From Candidatus Firestoneibacteriota bacterium (GTDB lineage: Bacteria; Oederibacteriota; JAAXVQ01), in assembly GCA_013335425.1 (NCBI GenBank), contig JAAXVQ010000054.1:1-9642 (forward strand): 9,642 bases of DNA, read 5' to 3'. How positions within the stretch are numbered: the first letter of the stretch is position 1; each line of letters opens with the position of its first letter. Under the pieces are notes generated by a model. The model saw only the letters and a program-made list of their open reading frames with translations, ran no database searches and was not told the DNA's origin. This document shows positions 1-5,083 of the stretch, piece by piece. A program made the translations under genes and the position numbers.

Positions 1-1
1 C

Positions 2-160
2 TGGACCGCAGCCAACCTGGTCGGATTTTCCGCCAACCTGGTCATTGCTCAAGGAGATGCTTTGGGTTATCCGGTAATTTTAGACATGACCAGCAGCGGG
101 CGCTCGGAAGATTCGTTTCACCTGAATCTGAATATCATGGTCCATTTTTATGTATTTTAA
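2..160 (+). CDS. Partial CDS: C-terminal end of a putative outer-membrane beta-barrel protein
   Basis: An open frame runs from the window edge to TAA at 158-160 and gives 52 residues; the start lies outside the window. The tail NIMVHFYVF closely matches the end of the next gene (NGMIHFYVY), and both contain a G-F-S-x-N segment shortly before. This makes the two genes tandem paralogues. The alternating hydrophobic/polar pattern and the terminal aromatic residue suit the last strands of an outer-membrane barrel, where a C-terminal Phe or Tyr is the usual insertion signal. That function is inferred, not shown. Only 45 nt separate it from the next start and no terminator is visible, so the two are probably co-transcribed. 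Confidence 0.75.
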   Translation, partial: WTAANLVGFSANLVIAQGDALGYPVILDMTSSGRSEDSFHLNLNIMVHFYVF

Positions 161-205
161 CGCAAGCCGGAACTTCCACCATCGTTCGTCGAAAGGGGAT
201 TGCTT

Positions 206-850
206 ATGCGGATGCGCTTGAGAGTGGCAGGGCTGGGACTTTTGATTTTTGGGTGTGCGGCCATGGCGTTCGGGGATGAGGTTCGGCTCCAAGACGGTTC
301 GGTACTGAAAGGAAAAGTGGTGAAAATTGAAAACCAAACCCTGGAGGTGGAAACCAGCGCCGGGGTTTTAAAGATCGCCATGGAGCAAGTGGTGAACTTT
401 AAATACAGCAACCTAAGTGCCCCGGTGGAGACCAATGATTTTGCCGTGTACCACGGCGACAGCTACTATGACCATCACAAGTTCGGCGTGGGCGTGGCTT
501 TGGGATACTCCAGCGGCATGGGGTTAAGTGCCATCTATACCCTGGCACCGGTTTCCTTGGTCGTGGCCGCAGCACCCAATGACAACGGCTACAGCCTCGG
601 CGGCCAGGTCCAAATGAACCTGGCACAGTTGCGGTATCAGCGTTTTTATATCTACGGCGGCGCTTCTACGTACCGCTATGGTGATGAAAAGTTTCAGGCC
701 GTCGGCATGGGCATCGGCTACGGCGTGGTGGCCGCCAAATTCATCGGATTTTCAGTCAACGGCGGATTTTTAAAAGGCAACTACTATGACCATGCTTCCA
801 CCAGTTGGCAGCCCGACATCAACGGCATGATTCATTTTTATGTCTACTAG
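206..850 (+). CDS. Exported protein with N-terminal SH3-like domain and C-terminal beta-barrel-like region
   Basis: The product is 214 residues. I chose ATG 206 because AAAGGGG (192-198) sits 7 nt upstream; an in-frame TTG at 200 is the alternative. Residues 1-21 form a signal peptide (basic start, Leu/Gly-rich core), with likely cleavage at AMA/FG or AFG/DE. A Cys at residue 17 is a poor lipobox, with Phe at -2. Residues 24-68 carry the pattern V-x-L-x-D-G-S-x-L-x-G-K-V, then ETSAGVLKI, as in small SH3/LSm-like beta domains found at the start of secreted proteins, some fused to DUF481-type barrels. Residues about 80-214 are rich in Gly, Tyr and alternating hydrophobics and end in Tyr, which suits a small outer-membrane barrel. 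It is a paralogue of the upstream partial gene. Exact family and ligand are not recognised. Confidence 0.8.
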   Translation: MRMRLRVAGLGLLIFGCAAMAFGDEVRLQDGSVLKGKVVKIENQTLEVETSAGVLKIAMEQVVNFKYSNLSAPVETNDFAVYHGDSYYDHHKFGVGVALGYSSGMGLSAIYTLAPVSLVVAAAPNDNGYSLGGQVQMNLAQLRYQRFYIYGGASTYRYGDEKFQAVGMGIGYGVVAAKFIGFSVNGGFLKGNYYDHASTSWQPDINGMIHFYVY

Positions 851-919
851 TACGGCGGCGTGAGGATACTGCCAAGGTGCCCGCGCCATCATTTTTCGCG
901 TATGCAGGGGAGGTCATAG

Positions 920-1336
920 ATGGAGAATAACGCCCGCGATAAAAAGACCGACGAGACCCAAGGACTGCTTTCAACCTTATGGATATTTGTAACCATCAAT
1001 TATCTGTATTGTGATCTCATTACTTTAATGGACGCGGAGAAGCTGAAGCAATTTCTAACCGGCATCGTAGGGGGCATGCAATTTACCCAGGGCTTTTTGC
1101 TGGGTGCCGCTGTTTTGATGGAGATCCCGATTGGGATGATTTTCCTCTCCCGGGTACTCAAGTACCAGGCCAACCGCTGGGCCAACCTTAGTGCCGGTAC
1201 TGTCATGACCATGGTGCAAACCGCGTCTTTGTTTACCGGCACCCCATCTCCTTTTTACCTGTTTTTTTCAATTATAGAAATAGCCTGCACGCTGTTCATT
1301 GTTTGGCGCGCGTGGAAGTGGTCTGAACAGGCGTAG
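920..1336 (+). CDS. Four-helix integral membrane protein, DUF6326-like
   Basis: The product is 138 residues. ATG 920 follows AGGGGAGG (906-913) at 6 nt, a strong ribosome binding site. Four hydrophobic segments are visible at about 18-37, 54-78, 88-106 and 111-131, separated by short charged loops; K-Y-Q-A-N-R lies between segments 2 and 3. The first helix pattern L-W-I-F-V-x-x-N-Y-L-Y-C-D, followed by a D-A-E loop, is what I recall of the DUF6326 family of small bacterial membrane proteins, which has no known function. It starts 70 nt after the barrel-like gene, so it may share its transcript, although a weak hairpin with a T-run lies between them. Family assignment is from memory of the pattern. 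Confidence 0.75.
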   Translation: MENNARDKKTDETQGLLSTLWIFVTINYLYCDLITLMDAEKLKQFLTGIVGGMQFTQGFLLGAAVLMEIPIGMIFLSRVLKYQANRWANLSAGTVMTMVQTASLFTGTPSPFYLFFSIIEIACTLFIVWRAWKWSEQA

Positions 1337-1425
1337 CGGGAGATAAAATGAATTTGGCGGGATATTTTTAGAAAAGCGGACCTGGCTCTGATGGTTTAAT
1401 TCATCTCCCGACAAAAGAGGCAACC

Positions 1426-1818
1426 ATGAAAAAATCGGGCGCGAGCCAAAACGAACCGGCCTCGGAGCTTATCTCGAAAAAAATCGCCGAACTCGGTGAC
1501 TGGCGCGGGGCAACCCTCGGCAAAGTGCGCCAACTCATTAAAGCTGCTGACCCCGACGTCGTCGAAGAATGGAAGTGGAGAGGCGTTCCGGTTTGGTCGC
1601 ACGCGGGGCTCATCTGCACCGGCGAGACCTACAAGACCGCCGTGAAGCTGACGTTCCCCAAAGGCGCTTCGCTTAAAGACCCTGCCAAACTCTTTAACGC
1701 CAGCCTGGAAGGCAACACCTGGCGCGCGATCGACCTGCACGAAGGTGATGAAATAGATGAGAAAGCCTTCAAGGCGCTCATACGTGCCGCGATAGAATTG
1801 AACAAGTCAAAGACATAG
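1426..1818 (+). CDS. DUF1801 domain protein
   Basis: The product is 130 residues and soluble, with no signal peptide. ATG 1426 follows AGAGG (1416-1420) at 5 nt. The fold is suggested by an N-terminal helical part with L-x-x-V-R-x-L-I-K-A-A-D-P (residues 31-43), then the strand-rich centre E-E-W-K-W-R-G-V-P-V-W (48-58), an I-C-x-G-x-x-Y-K-x-x-V-K-L-T-F segment (63-77), and a C-terminal helix E-K-A-F-K-A-L-I-R-A-A (112-122). These features match DUF1801 (YdhG-like) proteins, which are small, widespread and of unknown biochemical role. An 89-nt gap separates it from the membrane protein upstream. The next strong terminator is about 250 nt downstream and more likely belongs to a separate transcript. 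Confidence 0.85.
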   Translation: MKKSGASQNEPASELISKKIAELGDWRGATLGKVRQLIKAADPDVVEEWKWRGVPVWSHAGLICTGETYKTAVKLTFPKGASLKDPAKLFNASLEGNTWRAIDLHEGDEIDEKAFKALIRAAIELNKSKT

Positions 1819-1904
1819 GAACTTAAGGTTTGGGTGAACGGCATAGTATATGAGTTAGCATTCATTTCCGAGTATTGTCTCAGACGTCGGTTGCACAAAA
1901 AATA

Positions 1905-1932
1905 TTGCAAAATCCATGAAAGGCGTTATGAT
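1905..1932 (+). promoter_or_regulatory. Sigma70-like promoter of the candidate small RNA
   Basis: TTGCAA (1905-1910) and TATGAT (1927-1932) are separated by 16 nt. These match the TTGACA/TATAAT consensus at 4 of 6 and 5 of 6 positions. A purine for the start of transcription would fall near 1938-1940. No good start codon with a long frame follows, which suggests a non-coding product. Confidence 0.55.
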
Positions 1933-1938
1933 AAAGCC

Positions 1939-2096
1939 ACGATATTTAAGAATTAAGGGTGGTGACTTGCGAGGAAGTAAAAGCAACACAACGACTTGAA
2001 AGATTCAGAGGGAGAAGACGTGCTCTATATGAATCTGAAAAGAGCAGAAATTAAGATGGAAACAACCTAAGGCGCGCTGACGCAGTGCGCCTTTTT
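1939..2096 (+). ncRNA. Candidate small RNA (about 158 nt)
   Basis: The unit lies between a readable promoter and a strong intrinsic terminator. It has no frame longer than about 16 codons with a start. Internal pairing is visible: AGATTCA (2001-2007) with TGAATCT (2030-2036), continued by GAG (2008-2010) with CTC (2023-2025), which leaves GGAGAAGACGTG as the loop. A short stem, ACTT/AAGT, lies near 1965-1978. GGA triplets occur near 1974, 2011 and 2058, one in a hairpin loop and one beside a stem, reminiscent of CsrA/RsmA-binding RNAs but too few to claim that. No known RNA family (6S, SRP, tmRNA, RNase P) was recognised. The alternative is a leader-type peptide: GTG 2020, or ATG 2029, to TAA 2070, with GAGGGAG just upstream. 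The 5' end is estimated from the promoter. Confidence 0.45.
2071..2096 (+). terminator. Strong intrinsic terminator
   Basis: GGCGCGCTG (2071-2079) pairs with CAGTGCGCC (2083-2091) over 9 bp with one G-U wobble and an ACG loop, and T5 follows directly (2092-2096). AA before and TT after the stem add two more possible pairs. It ends the candidate small RNA and could also stop read-through from the DUF1801 gene. Confidence 0.85.
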
Positions 2097-2127
2097 AATT
2101 TTAAATTTTGGCCGTCAGTACCGCGCT

Positions 2128-2392
2128 AAGTTGATACCTGAATTTTGCACATAACATTCCCCTCCCCAGGACTTGGCGGGAGGGGCCAGGGGAGGGGGCT
2201 CGAAATGCCTGACAGAGATGCGCCACACCCTCCCCTTCATCCCCTCCCATCGAGGGAGGGGAATTTTTTGTGTTTTTTACAGTTATCCTTAATGGTTATG
2301 TGCGCAAGAAGTTTCTTGCACCGGTTTGATGTAAAGCCGGGCCCCTGCTCATCCAATATGGGTAATGACGTGCAAAATTCAGGTATTAACTT
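2128..2392. repeat. Inverted-repeat-bounded unit, MITE-like
   Basis: The arm at 2128-2150 (AAGTTGATACCTG... ending TTTTGCAC) is complementary to the arm at 2370-2392 (GTGCAAAATTCAGG... ending TTAACTT) over 23 positions. The single mismatch would be a G-U pair in RNA. The arms enclose about 220 nt with no coding capacity: the C/G-rich palindromic element, then a small hairpin GCAAGAA/TTCTTGC (2304-2319). The arrangement resembles a miniature inverted-repeat element into which, or around which, another repeat has settled. No clear target-site duplication is visible beside the arms, so a mobile origin is unproven. If transcribed, the arms could close a long stem. Confidence 0.6.
2156..2264. repeat. 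C/G-rich palindromic intergenic repeat, copy 1
   Basis: The ends are an 11-bp perfect inverted repeat, ATTCCCCTCCC (2156-2166) and GGGAGGGGAAT (2254-2264). Inside, GGGAGGGG and AGGGGAGGG on the left half can pair with CCCCTCCC and CCCTCCCCT on the right half, so the whole unit could extrude as a cruciform or fold as a long RNA hairpin. Its first 20 bases (2156-2175) are identical to the start of the second copy at 4154. This is typical of dispersed intergenic repeats rather than a gene. Confidence 0.7.
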
Positions 2393-2511
2393 GTTGTAAA
2401 AAAACGTACCTCAAACTCGTTTAATTGCGTTTAGGCTGAAAAATAGCACTGCCGTATTTTGCCGATTTGAAGTAATATGTCCTGGTATTGACTCGGCTTC
2501 ATTCTTATTTC

Positions 2512-2516
2512 AGGAG
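2512..2516 (+). promoter_or_regulatory. Ribosome binding site deciding the GTG start of the desaturase
   Basis: AGGAG lies 8 nt before GTG 2525. It fixes a non-ATG start, and no ATG in this frame lies upstream close to a comparable site. Confidence 0.7.
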
Positions 2517-2524
2517 CGAAAACC

Positions 2525-4066
2525 GTGACCAAGAAATCCGAACACAACCTCCCCAAACCAAACAAGCATATTATTGTCGTGGGTGCCGGCCCCGGCGGCT
2601 TGACCGCGGCCATGATTTTGGCCCGACGCGGCTTTGGCGTGACCGTGGTGGAAAAAGAAAAGCAGGTGGGGGGGCGCAACGCGGCTCTTCACCTGAAAAA
2701 ATTCAAATTCGACACCGGACCTACGTTTTTAATGCTCAAGGACATATTGGATGAGGTTTTCGAAGAAGCCGGGCGGCATAGCGACAGTTACCTGGACTTT
2801 GTGAAGCTGGAGCCCATGTACCATTTGCAGTTTAACGATTTGACCATCAGCCCCACTTCGCGTCACGAGGACATGCGGGCGCAAATCCAAAAGCACTTTC
2901 CCGGCCAGGAAGCGGGTTTGGACCGGTATCTCCAAAAAGAGAAAAAGCGCTTCGAGCACATGTATCCGTGCCAGCAAAGGGATTACGCCACTTTCGGACG
3001 CTTTTTTTCACGCGAATTTCGGAGGGCTTTGCCGTACCTGGCGTTGGGGCGGACTCTGATCGGGGTGCTGGGTGATTACTTCAAGCCGGAAAAGCTCCGA
3101 CTGGCCTTTACTTTCCAAGCCAAATACCTGGGCATGTCTCCCTGGGAGTGTCCGGGGGCCTTCTCCATCATTTCCTACATCGAGCATGCTTTTGGCATTT
3201 ATCATGTCCAGGGCGGTTTAAGTGAAATTTCCGAGGCCATGGCGGAAGTGGTCAAGGAACACGGCGGAAAAATCCTTTTGGGTGCCAAGGTCCGGCAACT
3301 GATTTTAGAAGGACGTGCCGTCCGGGGCGTGGAACTGGAAAACGGCAAGAAACTTTTGGGTGACGAAGTGATCATCAACGCCGATTTCGCCCAGGCCATG
3401 ACGCATCTGGTGCCGCCGGGGGTCTTGCGCAAGTACACCCCGCAGGGCTTGCAGAAACGTGATTACTCCTGTTCCACGTTCATGCTTTACCTGGGTTTGG
3501 ACAAGCTCTATAAAATGCCGCACCACACGATCGTGTTTGCCCAGGACTATCGGACCAACGTGGACGATATCTTCAAACGAAAAAAGCTCTCAAACGACGT
3601 ATCGGTATATATCCGCAATGCCAGCGTAACCGATCCGTCGCTGGCGCCCAAAGGTCAATCTGCGCTCTATGTGCTGGTCCCCGTGGCCAATTTGTCTTCA
3701 GGCATCGATTGGGCCAAGGAAAAAGACGCTTTCCGGGCCATGGTACTTAAAACCATCACGACCAAAACGCCCATGAAAGATCTGGAAAAACATATCGTGG
3801 TTGAAAAAGTCATCACTCCCGCAGACTGGGAAGCGGACTATAATGTTTTCTACGGCGCCACGTTCAACTTGGCGCACTCGTTGAAACAAATGTTGTATTT
3901 CCGTCCGCGCAACCGTTTCGAGGAGCTGGAACATTGCTACTTAACCGGCGGAGGCACACACCCCGGCAGCGGCCTGCCCACCATTTACGAATCCGGACGC
4001 ATCACCGCCAACTTGATTTCCCGGCAACACGGAGTGTCCTTTGTATCGAAAAACCTGGTGACATAG
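2525..4066 (+). CDS. Carotenoid desaturase, CrtI/CrtN family (FAD-dependent)
   Basis: The product is 513 residues, the usual length for phytoene or diapophytoene desaturases. It starts at GTG 2525. Residues 16-51 are the FAD-binding Rossmann segment: G-A-G-P-G-G at 20-25, acidic E43 at the end of the second strand, then V-G-G-R (48-51). D-T-G-P-T-F follows soon after. The centre has the F-x-x-K-Y-L-G-M-S-P-W stretch and Y-H-V-Q-G-G-L, typical of this family, and the C-terminus has the signature L-T-G-G-G-T-H-P-G-S-G-L-P (473-485). The family removes hydrogens from a C30 or C40 colourless polyene at the membrane. Which substrate, or whether it is an isomerase-like relative, cannot be read from motifs. 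No phytoene or squalene synthase gene lies in the window, so the pathway context is missing. It is flanked on both sides by repeat elements. Confidence 0.88.
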   Translation: MTKKSEHNLPKPNKHIIVVGAGPGGLTAAMILARRGFGVTVVEKEKQVGGRNAALHLKKFKFDTGPTFLMLKDILDEVFEEAGRHSDSYLDFVKLEPMYHLQFNDLTISPTSRHEDMRAQIQKHFPGQEAGLDRYLQKEKKRFEHMYPCQQRDYATFGRFFSREFRRALPYLALGRTLIGVLGDYFKPEKLRLAFTFQAKYLGMSPWECPGAFSIISYIEHAFGIYHVQGGLSEISEAMAEVVKEHGGKILLGAKVRQLILEGRAVRGVELENGKKLLGDEVIINADFAQAMTHLVPPGVLRKYTPQGLQKRDYSCSTFMLYLGLDKLYKMPHHTIVFAQDYRTNVDDIFKRKKLSNDVSVYIRNASVTDPSLAPKGQSALYVLVPVANLSSGIDWAKEKDAFRAMVLKTITTKTPMKDLEKHIVVEKVITPADWEADYNVFYGATFNLAHSLKQMLYFRPRNRFEELEHCYLTGGGTHPGSGLPTIYESGRITANLISRQHGVSFVSKNLVT

Positions 4067-4153
4067 TCTCTTAACCACTGAGGCATTATAAAAGCCCATC
4101 ATTTTTCAACTTTAAATTCTTTTTAATTTCTGTTGTGAAAAGGTCTTTTTATT

Positions 4154-4320
4154 ATTCCCCTCCCCAGGACTTGCATGAATGTTCAGGGAAACCACAGGTT
4201 TCCCTGACGCAAACGCCGATGCGTTTTGCTTTCCTTCCTAACTTAGTCGGGGTGCTTCGCCCCCGAACCCCCGCCTCTGTTCTATGATGAGGCGTGGGAG
4301 GGGACGAAGGGGAGAGGAAT
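4154..4320. repeat. C/G-rich palindromic intergenic repeat, copy 2, with internal hairpins
   Basis: The ends form a 12-bp inverted repeat with one mismatch: ATTCCCCTCCCC (4154-4165) and GGGGAGAGGAAT (4309-4320). The first 20 bases equal those of copy 1. Beyond that the interior differs and contains four hairpins in a row: CAGGGAAACC/GGTTTCCCTG (4184-4206, 10 bp perfect), AAACGC/GCGTTT (4211-4226), TCGGGG/CCCCGA (4247-4266) and CGCCTC/GAGGCG (4272-4294). The interior looks like extra sequence inserted between conserved ends. Confidence 0.7.
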
Positions 4321-4361
4321 TTCAAAAAATATACGCTCCCTTTCCGCCAAAAAACATTTAA

Positions 4362-4381
4362 CACCGACGGTGCTTGGTCGG
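4362..4381. terminator. Weak possible bidirectional terminator
   Basis: CCGAC and GTCGG can pair around the loop GGTGCTTG. On the plus strand T5 follows after a few bases; on the minus strand a T6 run lies about 9 nt further on. The stem is only 5 bp, so this is tentative. On the minus strand it would end the DUF2141 gene. Confidence 0.3.
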
Positions 4382-4417
4382 CAAAGTTTTTATCCGTAAT
4401 TTGAGAATCCGTCAGAT

Positions 4418-4891
4418 TTACAACAAATAGGCCATCCGGATTTTCAGGATCTTATTTTCCGTGCCGTGGTGGAAGCGGGCGTCCTCGAAAGCGGGCGGCC
4501 CGAATTTACCCTTGGCGTTGTTGGAAACGCCCACGCCCTCGGCCGGCAGCCCGAAAAAGTTCGTATCCACCCGGTCGTTCTGATTTTCATCATGAATGAC
4601 GCTCACTACATAATCCCCGCCGGGCACCCCCGGTAACTCACAGGTGGCTTTGTCGGTTGAAATTTTCGCCGTCGCGCGGCGGAAAGCTTTTTCCGGATGA
4701 GACGGAAAACCATCACGGCTTTGAAACAAAGCCACTTTCACTTCGCCGTGATCATTGCGCAATCCGCTTATCTCAATGGTAAGCGATGCTACCGCGGCCG
4801 GGCTGTTGCCCTCCGATAACCCCGCGGTTTCGGCTTGCGCCGCCAGCGTGATCCCCAAGATTAAAGCCATGCACATCGTCCATGCCCGCAT
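4418..4891 (-). CDS. Secreted DUF2141 family protein
   Basis: The product is 157 residues. The ATG (4889-4891) is preceded on the minus strand by AAAGGA at about 10 nt. Residues 1-20 are a signal peptide ending A-Q-A/E. The mature part has the DUF2141 (COG4704) pattern: L-R-N-x-x-G-E-V-K-V-A-L-F (44-56) with D-G-F-P (60-63), then H-D-E-N-x-N (100-105), D-T-N-F-F-G-L-P-A-E-G (109-119) and S-N-N-A-K-G-K-F-G-P-P-x-F-E-D (123-137). The repeated Asp/Asn pattern is suggestive of metal binding, but no function is established. The protein should act in the periplasm or at the cell surface. DUF2141 genes are sometimes seen near carotenoid genes, and here one lies 350 nt downstream of the desaturase on the opposite strand. 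That link is only a suggestion. Confidence 0.88.
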   Translation of the reverse strand: MRAWTMCMALILGITLAAQAETAGLSEGNSPAAVASLTIEISGLRNDHGEVKVALFQSRDGFPSHPEKAFRRATAKISTDKATCELPGVPGGDYVVSVIHDENQNDRVDTNFFGLPAEGVGVSNNAKGKFGPPAFEDARFHHGTENKILKIRMAYLL

Positions 4892-4939
4892 CTGAAAATT
4901 TCCTTTCTTATGAATTTGTCCTTTTCACCTCTGGGGTTC

Positions 4940-4968
4940 ATTGTATCCGAATTGCCCGCCGAGCCCAA
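4940..4968 (-). promoter_or_regulatory. Predicted promoter of the DUF2141 gene
   Basis: Read on the minus strand, TTGGGC (4968-4963) and TACAAT (4945-4940) are separated by 17 nt. The -10 box matches consensus at 5 of 6 positions and the -35 at 3 of 6. Transcription would start near 4933, leaving a leader of about 40 nt. Confidence 0.5.
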
Positions 4969-5010
4969 CAAAAAATCCGCCTTTGCCCGAAAAGGTTCCC
5001 CTTGCGCTCA

Positions 5011-5040
5011 TTTTCAGAACGCGACTTCCGATACTAGAAT
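5011..5040 (+). promoter_or_regulatory. Predicted promoter of the double CheX-like gene
   Basis: TTTTCA (5011-5016) and TAGAAT (5035-5040) are 18 nt apart and match consensus at 4 of 6 and 5 of 6 positions. Transcription would begin about 37 nt before ATG 5084. This supports the shorter start, because the longer frame would begin upstream of the promoter. Confidence 0.4.
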
Positions 5041-5083
5041 AAATGATCCGCATCAGCTTCTCAGCGTTGGAAAGGACCGGACT

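Larger units (their letters stand above)
1819..2524. other. 706-nt intergenic region with an RNA-like unit and a nested repeat
   Basis: No convincing protein gene lies here. From left to right it holds about 85 nt of nondescript sequence, a sigma70-like promoter (1905-1932), a transcript-like stretch ending in a strong intrinsic terminator (2071-2096), an inverted-repeat-bounded unit (2128-2392) with a C/G-rich palindromic element inside, and about 130 nt of AT-richer leader before the carotenoid desaturase. That leader contains TAATAT (2473-2478), a possible -10 box, but without a good -35 element. The open frame at 2145-2399 runs straight through the palindromic repeat and has no coding character. 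Confidence 0.7.
4067..4417. other. 351-nt intergenic region between desaturase and DUF2141 genes
   Basis: The first 85 nt are AT-rich with several T-runs but no convincing hairpin to serve as a desaturase terminator. The C/G-rich repeat occupies 4154-4320. After it lies a short hairpin, CCGAC (4362-4366) with GTCGG (4377-4381), that could end either flanking transcript. Frames crossing the region are made of repeat sequence and are not credible genes. Confidence 0.6.

Noticed and set aside
874..898. A possible terminator, GGTG/CGCC hairpin then T5, between the barrel-like gene and the DUF6326-like gene.
   Set aside because: The stem is only 4 bp with a wobble pair, and the T-run is offset by several bases, so I do not call it.
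1337..1425. A seven-codon frame (ATG 1348 to TAG) after GGGAG in the gap between the DUF6326-like and DUF1801 genes.
   Set aside because: Too short and with no associated attenuator structure; such frames occur by chance.
2145..2399. An 84-codon plus-strand frame.
   Set aside because: It is a translation of the C/G-rich palindromic repeat and one arm of the inverted repeat, with no ribosome binding site and biased composition.
4152..4364. A 70-codon minus-strand frame across the second repeat copy.
   Set aside because: It is made of repeat sequence and hairpins, and there is no coding signal outside them.
4910..5083. A 58-residue N-terminal extension of the double CheX-like protein.
   Set aside because: ATG 4910 lies beside the divergent gene's leader and upstream of the predicted promoter, while ATG 5084 has a strong ribosome binding site at the right distance. 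The extra residues have no domain character.
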